Shown here one piece after another: positions 1 to 8,250 of a stretch of DNA of 64,000 nt. Location of the stretch: NCBI RefSeq assembly GCF_032144095.1, contig NZ_JAVSNJ010000006.1, positions 62,001 to 126,000 on the forward strand, given 5' to 3'. The stretch is from Sphaerochaeta sp032144095. Its GTDB lineage: Bacteria; Spirochaetota; Spirochaetia; Sphaerochaetales; Sphaerochaetaceae. The notes beneath the pieces are model-generated. The model was not told where the DNA came from. It saw nothing but the letters and a program-made list of their open reading frames with translations, and did not search any database. The stretch's first letter is position 1, and each line of letters opens with the position of its first letter. A program made the translations under genes and the position numbers.

Positions 1-202
1 TGTCGCCAAAGTACTTCTCCATGGCAATGGTGCCTTGGTCGTGCATGTAGGAATACCCCATGTCACCAGGAGGGCTGATGTAGATGACCCCGACTTTCAT
101 CGGACCTGCGGCCTTAGGAGCTGCGGCTTCTTTGGATCCCTGTGCAAATGCAAAGGAAGAAACCATCAGTACGATCAACAAAAGAACAATACCTTTTTTC
201 AT
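1..202 (-). CDS. BMP-family ABC transporter substrate-binding lipoprotein/periplasmic protein (3' end outside window)
   Basis: Only the first 67 codons are inside the window. The start MKKGIVLLLIVLMVSSFAFA is a signal peptide, followed by a short Ala/Lys linker and then MKVGVIYISPPGDMGYSYMHDQ. The VGVIY start of a periplasmic sugar-binding fold and the GD.GYSYMHDQG stretch are typical of the Bmp/PnrA/TmpC family, which binds nucleosides or related ligands for an ABC importer. A strong ribosome site (AAGGAGAG) lies 6-7 bases before the ATG. The gene reads off the left edge, so the rest of the transporter cannot be seen. Family assignment is fairly secure; the ligand is not known. Confidence 0.8.
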   Translation of the reverse strand, partial: MKKGIVLLLIVLMVSSFAFAQGSKEAAAPKAAGPMKVGVIYISPPGDMGYSYMHDQGTIAMEKYFGD

Positions 203-267
203 GACTCTCTCTCCTTAAAAGATTGTGCGATAGGGGTGATACTACCCGAATATCTTGAACAACTCAA

Positions 268-296
268 ATTATACGGGACGTTCTTGGTGGTGTCAA
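268..296 (-). promoter_or_regulatory. Consensus sigma-70 promoter for the BMP-family gene
   Basis: On the minus strand the sequence reads TTGACA, a 17-bp spacer, then TATAAT: a perfect match to both hexamers. It lies about 66 bp upstream of the start codon at 202. A second weaker candidate (TTGAGT, 17 bp, TAGTAT) lies closer to the gene. Confidence 0.8.
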
Positions 297-560
297 AACA
301 ATAATGTCAAACATTTTCAGTGGAATACCGCAATATTTTTTTTATGTTGTGAGAGTTCCCAAATGATGAAACAAGGAATATACTTTTTCCCACAATTTGC
401 AACAAAATGTAGTAAATATGTTCCTGTTTGACGGCAGATGCAGTTTTTATGCATATTTTTTGTTGTCTTGTCCTTTTTTCTGTTGTTTTGCCAGAGTTTT
501 CTTCCAATGGCCTGATTGTATGGGTATGATTCCCTATGCTATGGGTAGTACATTTTCATT
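297..560. other. AT-rich intergenic region, no gene seen
   Basis: This stretch separates two divergent genes. It is much more AT-rich than its surroundings and has T-rich runs. A 66-codon minus-strand frame at 307-507 has no ribosome site and no recognisable product. No RNA gene or repeat is evident. Confidence 0.5.
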
Positions 561-589
561 TTGATGCTTGCGTAGACTTTTACCATAGT
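561..589 (+). promoter_or_regulatory. Candidate promoter for the SLBB/kinase pair
   Basis: TTGATG, a 17-bp spacer and CATAGT lie about 82 bp upstream of the start at 671. Both hexamers match 4 of 6 consensus positions, so this is only a candidate. Confidence 0.4.
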
Positions 590-670
590 GGTAGGATAGG
601 ATGAGTCTGAATACAAAGATTCATGGTTCAGCCGTTACGGGCAGTTGCCCATGAAAGGATTATCATTGAT

Positions 671-2263
671 ATGAATACCATCGCAAGGAAATGTTCGATA
701 CTTTCGCTCCTGTTGCTTATTTCGACGCTCTTGTTTGCTGCCGACGGTGCCGGGCTGGTTGTCCGATCCTCCCTTTTTGGCCCTGAAGCCCTCCCTTCTT
801 CCCCCTCCTTGAAATCACTGAGCCTGCAAAGCTATTCCGACCAGCTTGGTCTGGAATCGGCCCAGGGTGAGGAGAGCGCCGAATCGAGGGTCCTGCGGGC
901 CATCAGCAATGCTGCCTATCCTGTCACCCCCGGCGATACCTTTCGCCTGGTCTATCTTGATGGGCTGAAGACCATAACCGTCGATTTGCAGGTGGATGAG
1001 AAAGGATCGGTCACCATCCCTGGACTGGGGACCATCCAGTGCTCTGGTCTCACCTTCAGCCAGGTAAAGCAAGAGATCCTTACCATGGTGCAGACCTACC
1101 ATAGCTATTCCAATCCCCTTCTCATACTCACCGGTACAGGAGCCTTCAGCGTCTCGGTGGTCGGGGAGGTGGGTGCAACCCGTGTTGTCCCTGTATGGGG
1201 CCTCTCCAGGCTCTCCTCGGTCGTCTACGGGGCAACTGCCTATGCATCAACGCGTGCTATCAGCATCCAGGGCTCCGATGGGTCGACCCATACCTATGAT
1301 CTCTACCTTGCCCTCCGTAAAGGGGTGCTTGACCAAGACCCCCTGCTCAAAAGCGGGGACATCATAACCATACCCCGATCTGCAAAGACTGTGGTGCTTG
1401 CCGGCAATGTCTACTCTCCTGGAACCTACCAACTGAAGGCAGGAGAGGGCCTGAAGGAGTTGGTCTCCTACTATGGAGGCGGGGTACTCAGCCAGGCCGA
1501 TGTGCAGAAAATTAGGGTCCAGCGCTACAATGTCAAGAACGGTGGGTGGGAAATGCAGTATGTTGACCTCTTCTCCGGAAAGGAAGAAGGGTTGCAGCAT
1601 CTTGACCAGGTAATCGTCGACACGGTTGCACCCTCTGTGCGGACGGTAACCATTGAGGGAGCTGTTGCAGCGAGCGAGGTGTATGACAGCCTTTCCTCCA
1701 CAGCCCTGGTAGGGACCTCCTCTGGAAGGATCTTCTACCAGTTCTACCCGGGTGAGAGCGTCAGGCAGATGTTGCAGACAATCTCTGCCCGACTGATGAC
1801 TGTCAGTGACCTGGATGGGACATACCTGCTTCGTGACCAGAAAAAGATTCCTCTCAAGGCCCAACAGATACTCTACGCCCAGGATCCCAATGCAGATCTG
1901 GTCTTGGAAAACGGGGATACCTTCATCATCCCCTTTACCCAGCGGTTTGTCTCGGTCAGTGGGGCTGTTGTTCGCTCTGGTGTCTTTGCCTATGTTCCGG
2001 ACAAGGGTGCCAACTACTACCTTGCCCTGGCAGGAGGACTCAGCGATGATGCCTCAGTTCCCACCTCGGTCAAGGTCTATGGGCCCAACGGGGAAAAACT
2101 GGATAGTGGAGGGGTGATTCCCCCGGAATCAACCATCAGGATTGCAAAGAATACCTTTATCAAGGACATAGCCCCAACAGTGGCAGTCATCGGTTTGGTC
2201 AGTTCCATCCTGGGAATCGTTGCCGTCGTAATCAGCGCCATTGTTGATTCGAAAAGTCTGTAA
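671..2263 (+). CDS. SLBB-domain polysaccharide export protein (Wza-like)
   Basis: A 530-residue exported protein. The start at MNTIARK is preferred over an upstream frame extension because a hydrophobic signal peptide (residues 8-22, ending LLFAADG) follows at once and AAAGGA lies about 12 bases upstream. Residues about 80-160 form a polysaccharide export domain (YPVTPGDTFRLVYL). SLBB-like repeats follow near 165-235, 240-300 (VVLAGNVYSPGTYQL) and 424-490 (RFVSVSGAVVRSGVFAYVP). A hydrophobic segment ends the protein (about 501-523). Such proteins form the outer channel for capsule or exopolysaccharide export. The next gene, 11 bp downstream, is the matching inner-membrane co-polymerase/kinase. 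No glycosyltransferase genes are in the window, so the polymer is unknown. Confidence 0.85.
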   Translation: MNTIARKCSILSLLLLISTLLFAADGAGLVVRSSLFGPEALPSSPSLKSLSLQSYSDQLGLESAQGEESAESRVLRAISNAAYPVTPGDTFRLVYLDGLKTITVDLQVDEKGSVTIPGLGTIQCSGLTFSQVKQEILTMVQTYHSYSNPLLILTGTGAFSVSVVGEVGATRVVPVWGLSRLSSVVYGATAYASTRAISIQGSDGSTHTYDLYLALRKGVLDQDPLLKSGDIITIPRSAKTVVLAGNVYSPGTYQLKAGEGLKELVSYYGGGVLSQADVQKIRVQRYNVKNGGWEMQYVDLFSGKEEGLQHLDQVIVDTVAPSVRTVTIEGAVAASEVYDSLSSTALVGTSSGRIFYQFYPGESVRQMLQTISARLMTVSDLDGTYLLRDQKKIPLKAQQILYAQDPNADLVLENGDTFIIPFTQRFVSVSGAVVRSGVFAYVPDKGANYYLALAGGLSDDASVPTSVKVYGPNGEKLDSGGVIPPESTIRIAKNTFIKDIAPTVAVIGLVSSILGIVAVVISAIVDSKSL

Positions 2264-2274
2264 GGGGGGTATGC

Positions 2275-4845
2275 ATGAGTCAGCAAGAAGAAAATCAGAG
2301 CGGATATAACCAACTTGACGGGGGCGAAGAGGGAATTTCCATTTCCGAACTGTTCCATATTTTCAGGCAACGCTTGGGTTGGTTTGTCATTGGGTTTGTA
2401 GTGGTCGTCGTTGCTGCCATCGGGTACCTGCAACTGGCCGTCCCCCAATATGAGAGCCAGCTTTCGGTCCTGGTCGAGCCTATCCAGAAATCCTCTTCCA
2501 TCGAGAATTTTCTGGAAAGCAGTGCAAGCACCACAAAGATTGCGACTGAAGTGGAACTCATCACCAGCCGAAAGAACATAGAATATGCGCTTGGGACGCT
2601 CGACCTTACCTCCTATAAGGACGGGGACGGGCTTTCCTATGCCAACAAGGAGGTCCTTGGCGTGGTAAAGGATCGCATTGTGGTCTCTACTGTCAAGGAT
2701 ACCAATATTGTCCGCATAACTGTTACCGATGCGAACCCTGCGTTTGCCCGGGACCTTGCCAATGCCCTTGCCTCCAGTTACGACAATCTGCTCACCGGTA
2801 TTGCCAAGAACTCCAAAACCGCCCAAAGGGAGTTTATCCAGTCACAGATTCCCATCAATGACCATGCGTTGCAACTTGCCTCCGATGCCTTGGGGGATTT
2901 TCGTGAAAACAGTGACATCATCCAGCTTACCGACAAGAGCTCCCTCCTTGTTGAACAGATCTCCTACTATGCTCTTCGTCTTGAACCCCTTCGCCTCCAG
3001 CTGGATGAGTCCTTGGTATTCATCAACTCCTACAACAGTGGGCTACAGGCTGCAGGGGTTGAGGGAATACTCTCCCTTGATGCCATACGAACTGACCCTG
3101 TCGTTGCGGCCAAGCTGGATGACCTTACAGCCTGGAAGACCGAGCTGACCATGTACGAGTCCTTGGTCTCTCCCTCTCCGGCACAGGCTTCCACAGCCAC
3201 AGCCTCTTCCGGTTCCTCGCGCTCCTATGTGTTGAACAGTGCCATATCCCAGACCACCAAGGACCTCCTGGATAGGGTCACCGTCCTTACCCGCTCCTAT
3301 GCCAAGGATGCCAATATCCAGGCCATCGTACAGGCCTTGACAACGGAAGTTGCAATCAATGTCCTGCATGCCCGGGGTGAGGTCTTTGTTGCAGAACTCT
3401 CCAAATTGCCGGTTCTTGAAAGAAAACTTTCCGAACTTGAACGGGATGTGCAGATTTCTGAGGCTATCGGCCTGAAGTTGCGTGATATGCTCGAAGAGGT
3501 GAAGCTGGTTGAGGCTGCCGTTACAGGAAACGTCACCGTAGTCGATCAGGCTGTGCTTCCCCTTCTTCCGGTAAGCCCCAACAAGATGCTGATCCTTGCC
3601 GTGGCCCTTCTTTTGGGATGTGCCATCGGGTTCCTGCTTGCCCTTGCTGCTGAGGCTACTGACTTCTCGCTTCGCACTGAGGCCCAGGTCAAGAAGATCA
3701 CCGGCCTAGACACCCCCATGCTCGGTTGGATTCCCCTCATGAAGATTTCGCCTAAGGATAAGTATCCAACCCTGACAGTCTTTAACGACCCGCTTTCCTT
3801 TGAATCTGAACGGTTCAAGCTGGTAGCCAACATGCTCTATTCCAAGGTGGATGAGCAGGTGTTCTCCATCACCAGTTGTTCCATGGCTGAGGGCAAGAGC
3901 ACCATCATCGGTAACATTGCACTCTCTTTTGCCCAGATGGGTAGTAAGGTCCTTATTATCGACGGAGATTTGCGCCTGCCCAGCATGGAGCGGTTCTTCC
4001 GCCTCAAGCACAGCGAGACTGGTCTGGTCGACTATGTGGTAGGACGGGCTACCTTGGAACAGTGCATCATCCAGCCGTTGGACAATGTCGAGAACCTGCA
4101 CCTTCTTCCCCCTGGTGCCCCACCTCTCGTTCCCGCTGCCATTTTCTCCAATCCAGCCTATATCAAGATGATCAAGTATTTGAGGACGATCTATGACTTC
4201 ATCATTATCGACGCTCCTCCCCTTGATTCGGCAAGTGAGCTGCTGGCAATCTGCAAGCAGGTTGATGGACTTATCACCACTGTCCGTGCAGGGGTTACCA
4301 CAAAGGGAGCCCTTGCTGACCTGGTGGCAAGCCTGAAGACCGGAAATGTTCCTTTGACCGGTATTGTCTTCAACGGTGTCATTCCCGGCTCTACCGGCAG
4401 CTATGGCTACGGATATGGTAACCGATATGGTTCGTATTCTTCCCGGTATGCCTCATACGGCAATAGGGCTGAAGTAAAGAAGAAGCATGTTGGCAACAGG
4501 CGGAAGAATTCAAGCTGGTATCGCAGGAAGTATCGGCGTGACCTTGCCCAGCGAGGTCGCTCGGTAAATGCGTTGTATGAACCTGTGCTCGCCTTTGGCC
4601 CAGATGCCTCCTTTGCCACCCTCGATTCCTGGACTGGGTTCTCCATGTATAGCCCAATCTCCCAAAAGGCTGTTGAGGAGAGTCCGATGGAGAGGGAAAA
4701 GGTGGTAGCCCCACCTGCAGTGGACGTGGTAAAGGTGGTCGAACCAGTTGCCTCCACTTCCAAGGAGCCTATTGTAGCCGAGGATGCTCTCTTTGATAGC
4801 CTGTCGGCAATCGAGTCAGATAGTGATTCCAAGGGGAAAATCTAG
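2275..4845 (+). CDS. Wzc-like polysaccharide co-polymerase / bacterial tyrosine kinase
   Basis: An 856-residue inner-membrane protein. A Wzz domain is bracketed by membrane segments at about 34-56 and 437-460, with a long periplasmic coiled region between them. The cytoplasmic half is a BY-kinase: Walker A SMAEGKST ending near 543, Walker A' IIDGDLR with Asp563 and Asp565, and Walker B FIIIDAPP with Asp646. A tyrosine cluster follows at about 710-731 (SYGYGYGNRYGSYSSRY...), the expected autophosphorylation site. Unlike standard family members, which end here, the chain continues about 125 residues through a Lys/Arg-rich stretch into a Pro/Glu/Val-rich tail. It probably sets polymer length together with the SLBB protein upstream. 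A CpsB-like phosphatase that could reverse its phosphorylation lies far away at 46600. Confidence 0.88.
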   Translation: MSQQEENQSGYNQLDGGEEGISISELFHIFRQRLGWFVIGFVVVVVAAIGYLQLAVPQYESQLSVLVEPIQKSSSIENFLESSASTTKIATEVELITSRKNIEYALGTLDLTSYKDGDGLSYANKEVLGVVKDRIVVSTVKDTNIVRITVTDANPAFARDLANALASSYDNLLTGIAKNSKTAQREFIQSQIPINDHALQLASDALGDFRENSDIIQLTDKSSLLVEQISYYALRLEPLRLQLDESLVFINSYNSGLQAAGVEGILSLDAIRTDPVVAAKLDDLTAWKTELTMYESLVSPSPAQASTATASSGSSRSYVLNSAISQTTKDLLDRVTVLTRSYAKDANIQAIVQALTTEVAINVLHARGEVFVAELSKLPVLERKLSELERDVQISEAIGLKLRDMLEEVKLVEAAVTGNVTVVDQAVLPLLPVSPNKMLILAVALLLGCAIGFLLALAAEATDFSLRTEAQVKKITGLDTPMLGWIPLMKISPKDKYPTLTVFNDPLSFESERFKLVANMLYSKVDEQVFSITSCSMAEGKSTIIGNIALSFAQMGSKVLIIDGDLRLPSMERFFRLKHSETGLVDYVVGRATLEQCIIQPLDNVENLHLLPPGAPPLVPAAIFSNPAYIKMIKYLRTIYDFIIIDAPPLDSASELLAICKQVDGLITTVRAGVTTKGALADLVASLKTGNVPLTGIVFNGVIPGSTGSYGYGYGNRYGSYSSRYASYGNRAEVKKKHVGNRRKNSSWYRRKYRRDLAQRGRSVNALYEPVLAFGPDASFATLDSWTGFSMYSPISQKAVEESPMEREKVVAPPAVDVVKVVEPVASTSKEPIVAEDALFDSLSAIESDSDSKGKI

Positions 4846-4856
4846 AGGGTGAGGGC

Positions 4857-4885
4857 TGGACAGAGTCCTCCCTCTCTGGTACTGT
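4857..4885 (+). promoter_or_regulatory. Candidate pyr operon promoter
   Basis: TGGACA, exactly 17 bp, then TACTGT, followed by a run of six T. The expected start of transcription is near 4892-4893, 16-17 bases before the leader ATG at 4909. A hairpin (4844-4854 with 4867-4875) overlaps the promoter and may end the kinase transcript. The same -10 sequence TACTGTT recurs upstream of rlmI and of the acidic protein gene. Confidence 0.55.
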
Positions 4886-5031
4886 TTTTTTCAGTTCAAG
4901 GGAGGAGAATGCCATGCAGAGGATGCGAAGCAGAGTTGTACAGCGACCTCTCCCTATATTTTCCTACCATTCAATATGTAAAGCAAAAAAAGTCGGTCAA
5001 TTGGGACCGGCTTTTTTTTAAGGGAGCAACG
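4886..5031 (+). promoter_or_regulatory. pyr leader with in-frame leader reading frame (pyrBI-type attenuation)
   Basis: An ATG at 4909 with an excellent ribosome site (GGGAGGAGA) opens a 41-codon frame. It covers a pyrimidine-rich stretch (about 4948-4970) and then the whole terminator hairpin at 4985-5019. This is the arrangement of the enterobacterial pyrBI attenuator, where UTP shortage stalls polymerase, lets the ribosome catch up and prevents the hairpin forming. Here the frame has no stop and enters pyrBI in phase. pyrBI also has its own ribosome site (AGGGAG) and ATG at 5032. The mechanism is inferred from architecture only. Confidence 0.7.
4985..5019 (+). terminator. Rho-independent attenuator in front of pyrBI
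   Basis: Stem AGTCGGTC (4991-4998) pairs with GACCGGCT (5005-5012), with one G-U pair and a six-base loop. It is flanked by an A-run on the left and eight T on the right. It lies 12 bp before the pyrBI start, so it must be a conditional terminator rather than the end of an operon. Confidence 0.85.
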
Positions 5032-6636
5032 ATGGAAACAAAGAATGTGTTTGCCGGCAGGTCACTGTGTGTCATCGAAGACCTGACCATCGAAGAGAGG
5101 AAGTACCTTTTTTCGGAGGTCCGTATTCTCAAGCAGGCCATGCAGGAGAACGATCTGCAGACCCTGGAGAACTACCGCATTGACGACAAGGATTTTGGTG
5201 TCTATGAAGTATTCCTGGAGGACAGCACCAGAACAAAGGAGTCCTTCCGCAATGCAGCCAATTTTCACCATGTGAAGGTTTCGGAACTCAACAGTGACAG
5301 CTCCTCCTTCAACAAAGGCGAGAGCTATGCAGATACGTTCAATACCCTCAGTGGATACTCCAATACGATTTTCATCATCCGAAGCAAGATCGAGGGGGTC
5401 TGCCGCTGGCTGGAGGATGAGTGCGCCTCCTATGCCCAACGGAACAGGCTTTGGCGCAAGCCTGCCTTCATCAATGCCGGGGACGGAAAGCATGAACATC
5501 CTACCCAGGAGCTGCTGGATGAGTTTACCTTCATGGAGGACAACGACTGGAAGACCGACTCCATCCATCTCGCCCTTGTAGGGGACCTTTACCATGGAAG
5601 GACCGTCCACTCAAAGGCCGCAGGGCTCAAGCTTTTCGACAAGGTCAAGGTTGACCTCATCGCCCCTGTCGAGCTTGCCATGCCAGAGACCTATGTACTG
5701 AAGATGCAGGAGAACGGGTATGAAATCAGGTTGTTCTCCTCCATTGAAGAGTATCTCAGCCAGGGGGACATTGCCGACAAGTGGTACTTTACCCGACCAC
5801 AGCTGGAGAGGATGGGTGACCGGATCCTGCAAAGGCAGGAGGAGTTGCGCTCAGCAATTACCTTCAGGCGCGAGTTTATGGGAAAACTCATGGAGGGGAC
5901 GAAGTTCTACCACCCCCTTCCCAGACACAAGGTCACACCAACCATCCCGACCTTCCTCGATGATACACCGCTCAACGGATGGGAGCGGCAGTCCATCAAT
6001 GGCATGTATGTAAGGATCATCCTCCTCGCCTTGATCGGGGGGAAGATTGGGTCTTGCTTTGTCCCCAAGGAAATACCGGTGGAAGAGTCCCGCGCCGAGT
6101 ACATCTTCGAGGTTGACCTCACCCAGAGGGAACCTAAGGACAAGGTGGTAAGCGAAGGGGTGCAGCCGATCCACAATGGCCTGGTCATCGACCATATCTG
6201 CAGGGGGGACACTCCTTCTGAAATTCGGGACCACATGCGCCTCATCAGCAGCGTGCTGGGCCTCGATGAGGCAAAAGGTGGTGAATGGGTAAGCCGAGGG
6301 CACAGCGACTCCAATTCCTACAAGGGGATCATATTCCGACCCGATGCTACCGAACTTACCCGCAAGAAGCTCAAGAGGCTTGCTGCAGTCGCTCCTGGCT
6401 GTACGCTGAACATCATCCGCGATGGAAAGGTGGAGAAGAAGTACCGGATGGAGATGCCCCCAAGAATCTACAACTTCGACGACCTGTCCTGCACCAATGA
6501 CGCATGCATCTCACACCCTTCGCAAAGCGAGGGAGTCCCTGCCCACTTTAGCCGCACCAAGGAGAACCTCTTTGCCTGTGCCTACTGCGGGAAGACCCAC
6601 TCCTTCAAGGAAATCTGGAAGAGCCGGAACAAATAG
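5032..6636 (+). CDS. pyrBI: Fused aspartate carbamoyltransferase, catalytic and regulatory chains (PyrB-PyrI)
   Basis: A 534-residue fusion for the first committed step of pyrimidine synthesis: carbamoyl phosphate plus aspartate to carbamoyl aspartate. Residues 1-330 are the catalytic chain, with STRTK from Ser65, HPTQ at His156 and HPLPR at His294. Residues about 375-534 are the regulatory chain, with the zinc ligands Cys487, Cys492, Cys516 and Cys519 (CTNDAC and CAYC). The fusion is known from Thermotoga and some spirochaetes. I place the start at 5032 because AGGGAG precedes it and the family sequence begins there. Translation from the leader ATG at 4909 would add 41 residues in frame. First gene of the pyr operon. 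Confidence 0.93.
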   Translation: METKNVFAGRSLCVIEDLTIEERKYLFSEVRILKQAMQENDLQTLENYRIDDKDFGVYEVFLEDSTRTKESFRNAANFHHVKVSELNSDSSSFNKGESYADTFNTLSGYSNTIFIIRSKIEGVCRWLEDECASYAQRNRLWRKPAFINAGDGKHEHPTQELLDEFTFMEDNDWKTDSIHLALVGDLYHGRTVHSKAAGLKLFDKVKVDLIAPVELAMPETYVLKMQENGYEIRLFSSIEEYLSQGDIADKWYFTRPQLERMGDRILQRQEELRSAITFRREFMGKLMEGTKFYHPLPRHKVTPTIPTFLDDTPLNGWERQSINGMYVRIILLALIGGKIGSCFVPKEIPVEESRAEYIFEVDLTQREPKDKVVSEGVQPIHNGLVIDHICRGDTPSEIRDHMRLISSVLGLDEAKGGEWVSRGHSDSNSYKGIIFRPDATELTRKKLKRLAAVAPGCTLNIIRDGKVEKKYRMEMPPRIYNFDDLSCTNDACISHPSQSEGVPAHFSRTKENLFACAYCGKTHSFKEIWKSRNK

Positions 6637-6654
6637 GATAGACTGGAGAACATG

Positions 6655-7353
6655 ATGAAAGAAATGCAAACGATTACCGACCAGTATGGGCCCCTGTTGG
6701 CCAAAGAGGCATTGCGTTTGGGAGCGATACGGCTCCGACCCGATGACCCCTTTACCTGGGCAAGCGGCTACCGCATGCCCATCTACAATGACAATCGCCA
6801 GCTGCTTGCCAGCCCAAAGGCACGGTCTGTCATAGCAGAGGCCTTTGCCGCGATGCTCAAGGCCCTTGGTTTCGACCCAGACAATATTGCAGGAACCGCC
6901 ACTGCAGGCATCCCCCATGCAACCACCCTGGCTGACAAGCTTCAAAAGCCCCTCTCCTATGTACGCAGTGCTGGCAAGGACCATGGCCTCTCCCAGCTGA
7001 TCGAAGGCTTGGGCCCTGAGGGGAGCTACCAGGGATCCAAGGTGGTGCTCATCGAGGACCTCATCTCAACCGGAGGCTCTTCCATCAAGGCCGTAGATGC
7101 CATCGTACAGGCTCAGGGCGTCTGCCCCTATACCCTGGCGATCTTCACCTACGGCTTCCAGGCCTCTGTGGATGCCTTCGCAACACTCAACCCTGCCTGT
7201 TCCTTCTTTACCATTCTTGAGTATGACAGTATGGTAAGGACTGCCCTTGCCAGTGGCTATGTCGATGCCAAAGGAGCTGCCCTGCTCAAAGAGTGGCGGA
7301 CCGACCCCTTTGCCTGGGGTGAGAATCATGGGTTTATGCCCGTGAAAAAGTAG
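6655..7353 (+). CDS. pyrE: Orotate phosphoribosyltransferase
   Basis: A 232-residue enzyme converting orotate and PRPP to orotidine 5'-phosphate. The PRPP-binding loop VVLIEDLISTGGSS is clear near residues 129-143, and the N-terminal F.WASGYRMPIY matches PyrE. Two adjacent ATG codons are possible; the second (6655) is better spaced from GGAG, the first is at 6652. It lies 18 bp after pyrBI and 9 bp before pyrF, within one operon. Confident. Confidence 0.95.
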   Translation: MKEMQTITDQYGPLLAKEALRLGAIRLRPDDPFTWASGYRMPIYNDNRQLLASPKARSVIAEAFAAMLKALGFDPDNIAGTATAGIPHATTLADKLQKPLSYVRSAGKDHGLSQLIEGLGPEGSYQGSKVVLIEDLISTGGSSIKAVDAIVQAQGVCPYTLAIFTYGFQASVDAFATLNPACSFFTILEYDSMVRTALASGYVDAKGAALLKEWRTDPFAWGENHGFMPVKK

Positions 7354-7362
7354 GAGTGCACC

Positions 7363-8250
7363 ATGACCTATGCTGAGAAACTGAGAGCAAGTGCCCATCA
7401 GGTGGGCAACATCGCCTGTATGGGGCTTGACCCCCAACTTGAAGTGCTTCCCGTGGAGGGAGGCGATGTCAGGACCACCTTGAACGAGTTTTTTCAGGTG
7501 CTGTTCCGCCGGATGGTCCTCTCCGGGCTCATCCCTGCGGCCTTCAAGCCGAACATAGGATACTACCAGGCACTTGACCGGCCGCGTGATGAGGATTTTT
7601 CCGGTAGCCAGGCCCTGGCCGATGTCCTGGACATGGTGGAGAACTTCTTTCCAGGGATTCCCGTCATCCTTGATAGCAAACGGGGTGACATAGCAAGAAG
7701 CAGCCTCAACTATGCCATTGAGGCCTTTGACAACTGGCAGACAGATGCCGTTACGGTAGCCCCATACATGGGTAGTGACTCACTCTTGCCATTCATCAAC
7801 CACTTCTCCAAGGAGAGGGGGGTCTACATCCTCAACAGGACCAGCAACCCTGGTGGAAAGGACCTGCAGAACCTGCAGGTACAGGATGGGGAGGGCACCT
7901 CCTCCCTCTACGAGCACGTGGCCAAGAACATCATTACCTACAACGAAGGCCTTGGTTCGGTGGGGGCCGTTGTTGGCGCAACGAACATGGCCGAACTAGA
8001 GGAGATCGCCTTTCTCTATGCTCCGAAGCAGGTCCCTCTCCTGATTCCTGGGGTGGGAAGCCAAGGGGGGTCTGCCACCGCAGTGATGAATGCCCTTCGC
8101 AAGGTTGGCTATCCTGTGGGGCTAGCCAGAATAAACAGCTCCAGTGGATTGACCCATCCCTGGAAAAAGGCCCCGGCTCCCGATGATTGGCTACAGATGT
8201 GTGAAGCCTCCCTACGGACCTTGCTTGAGGAAACCAAACTATGGATGTAA
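7363..8250 (+). CDS. pyrF: Orotidine 5'-phosphate decarboxylase (type 2)
   Basis: A 295-residue enzyme that decarboxylates OMP to UMP. The catalytic motif LDSKRGDI near residues 103-110 replaces the usual DxKxxDI of short PyrF proteins. Length and the IPAAFKPNIGYYQ region fit the long type-2 (mycobacterial-like) family. AGGAG lies 6 bases before the ATG. The stop overlaps the start of pyrDK, suggesting coupled translation. Confidence 0.93.
   Translation: MTYAEKLRASAHQVGNIACMGLDPQLEVLPVEGGDVRTTLNEFFQVLFRRMVLSGLIPAAFKPNIGYYQALDRPRDEDFSGSQALADVLDMVENFFPGIPVILDSKRGDIARSSLNYAIEAFDNWQTDAVTVAPYMGSDSLLPFINHFSKERGVYILNRTSNPGGKDLQNLQVQDGEGTSSLYEHVAKNIITYNEGLGSVGAVVGATNMAELEEIAFLYAPKQVPLLIPGVGSQGGSATAVMNALRKVGYPVGLARINSSSGLTHPWKKAPAPDDWLQMCEASLRTLLEETKLWM

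Noticed and set aside
307..507. 66-codon minus-strand frame in the first intergenic region
   Set aside because: No ribosome site, AT-rich low-information protein, no recognisable domain.
4849..4908. Start of pyrBI at 4849
   Set aside because: The first 20 codons of the longest frame overlap the promoter and have no ribosome site; 4909 and 5032 are the only supported starts.
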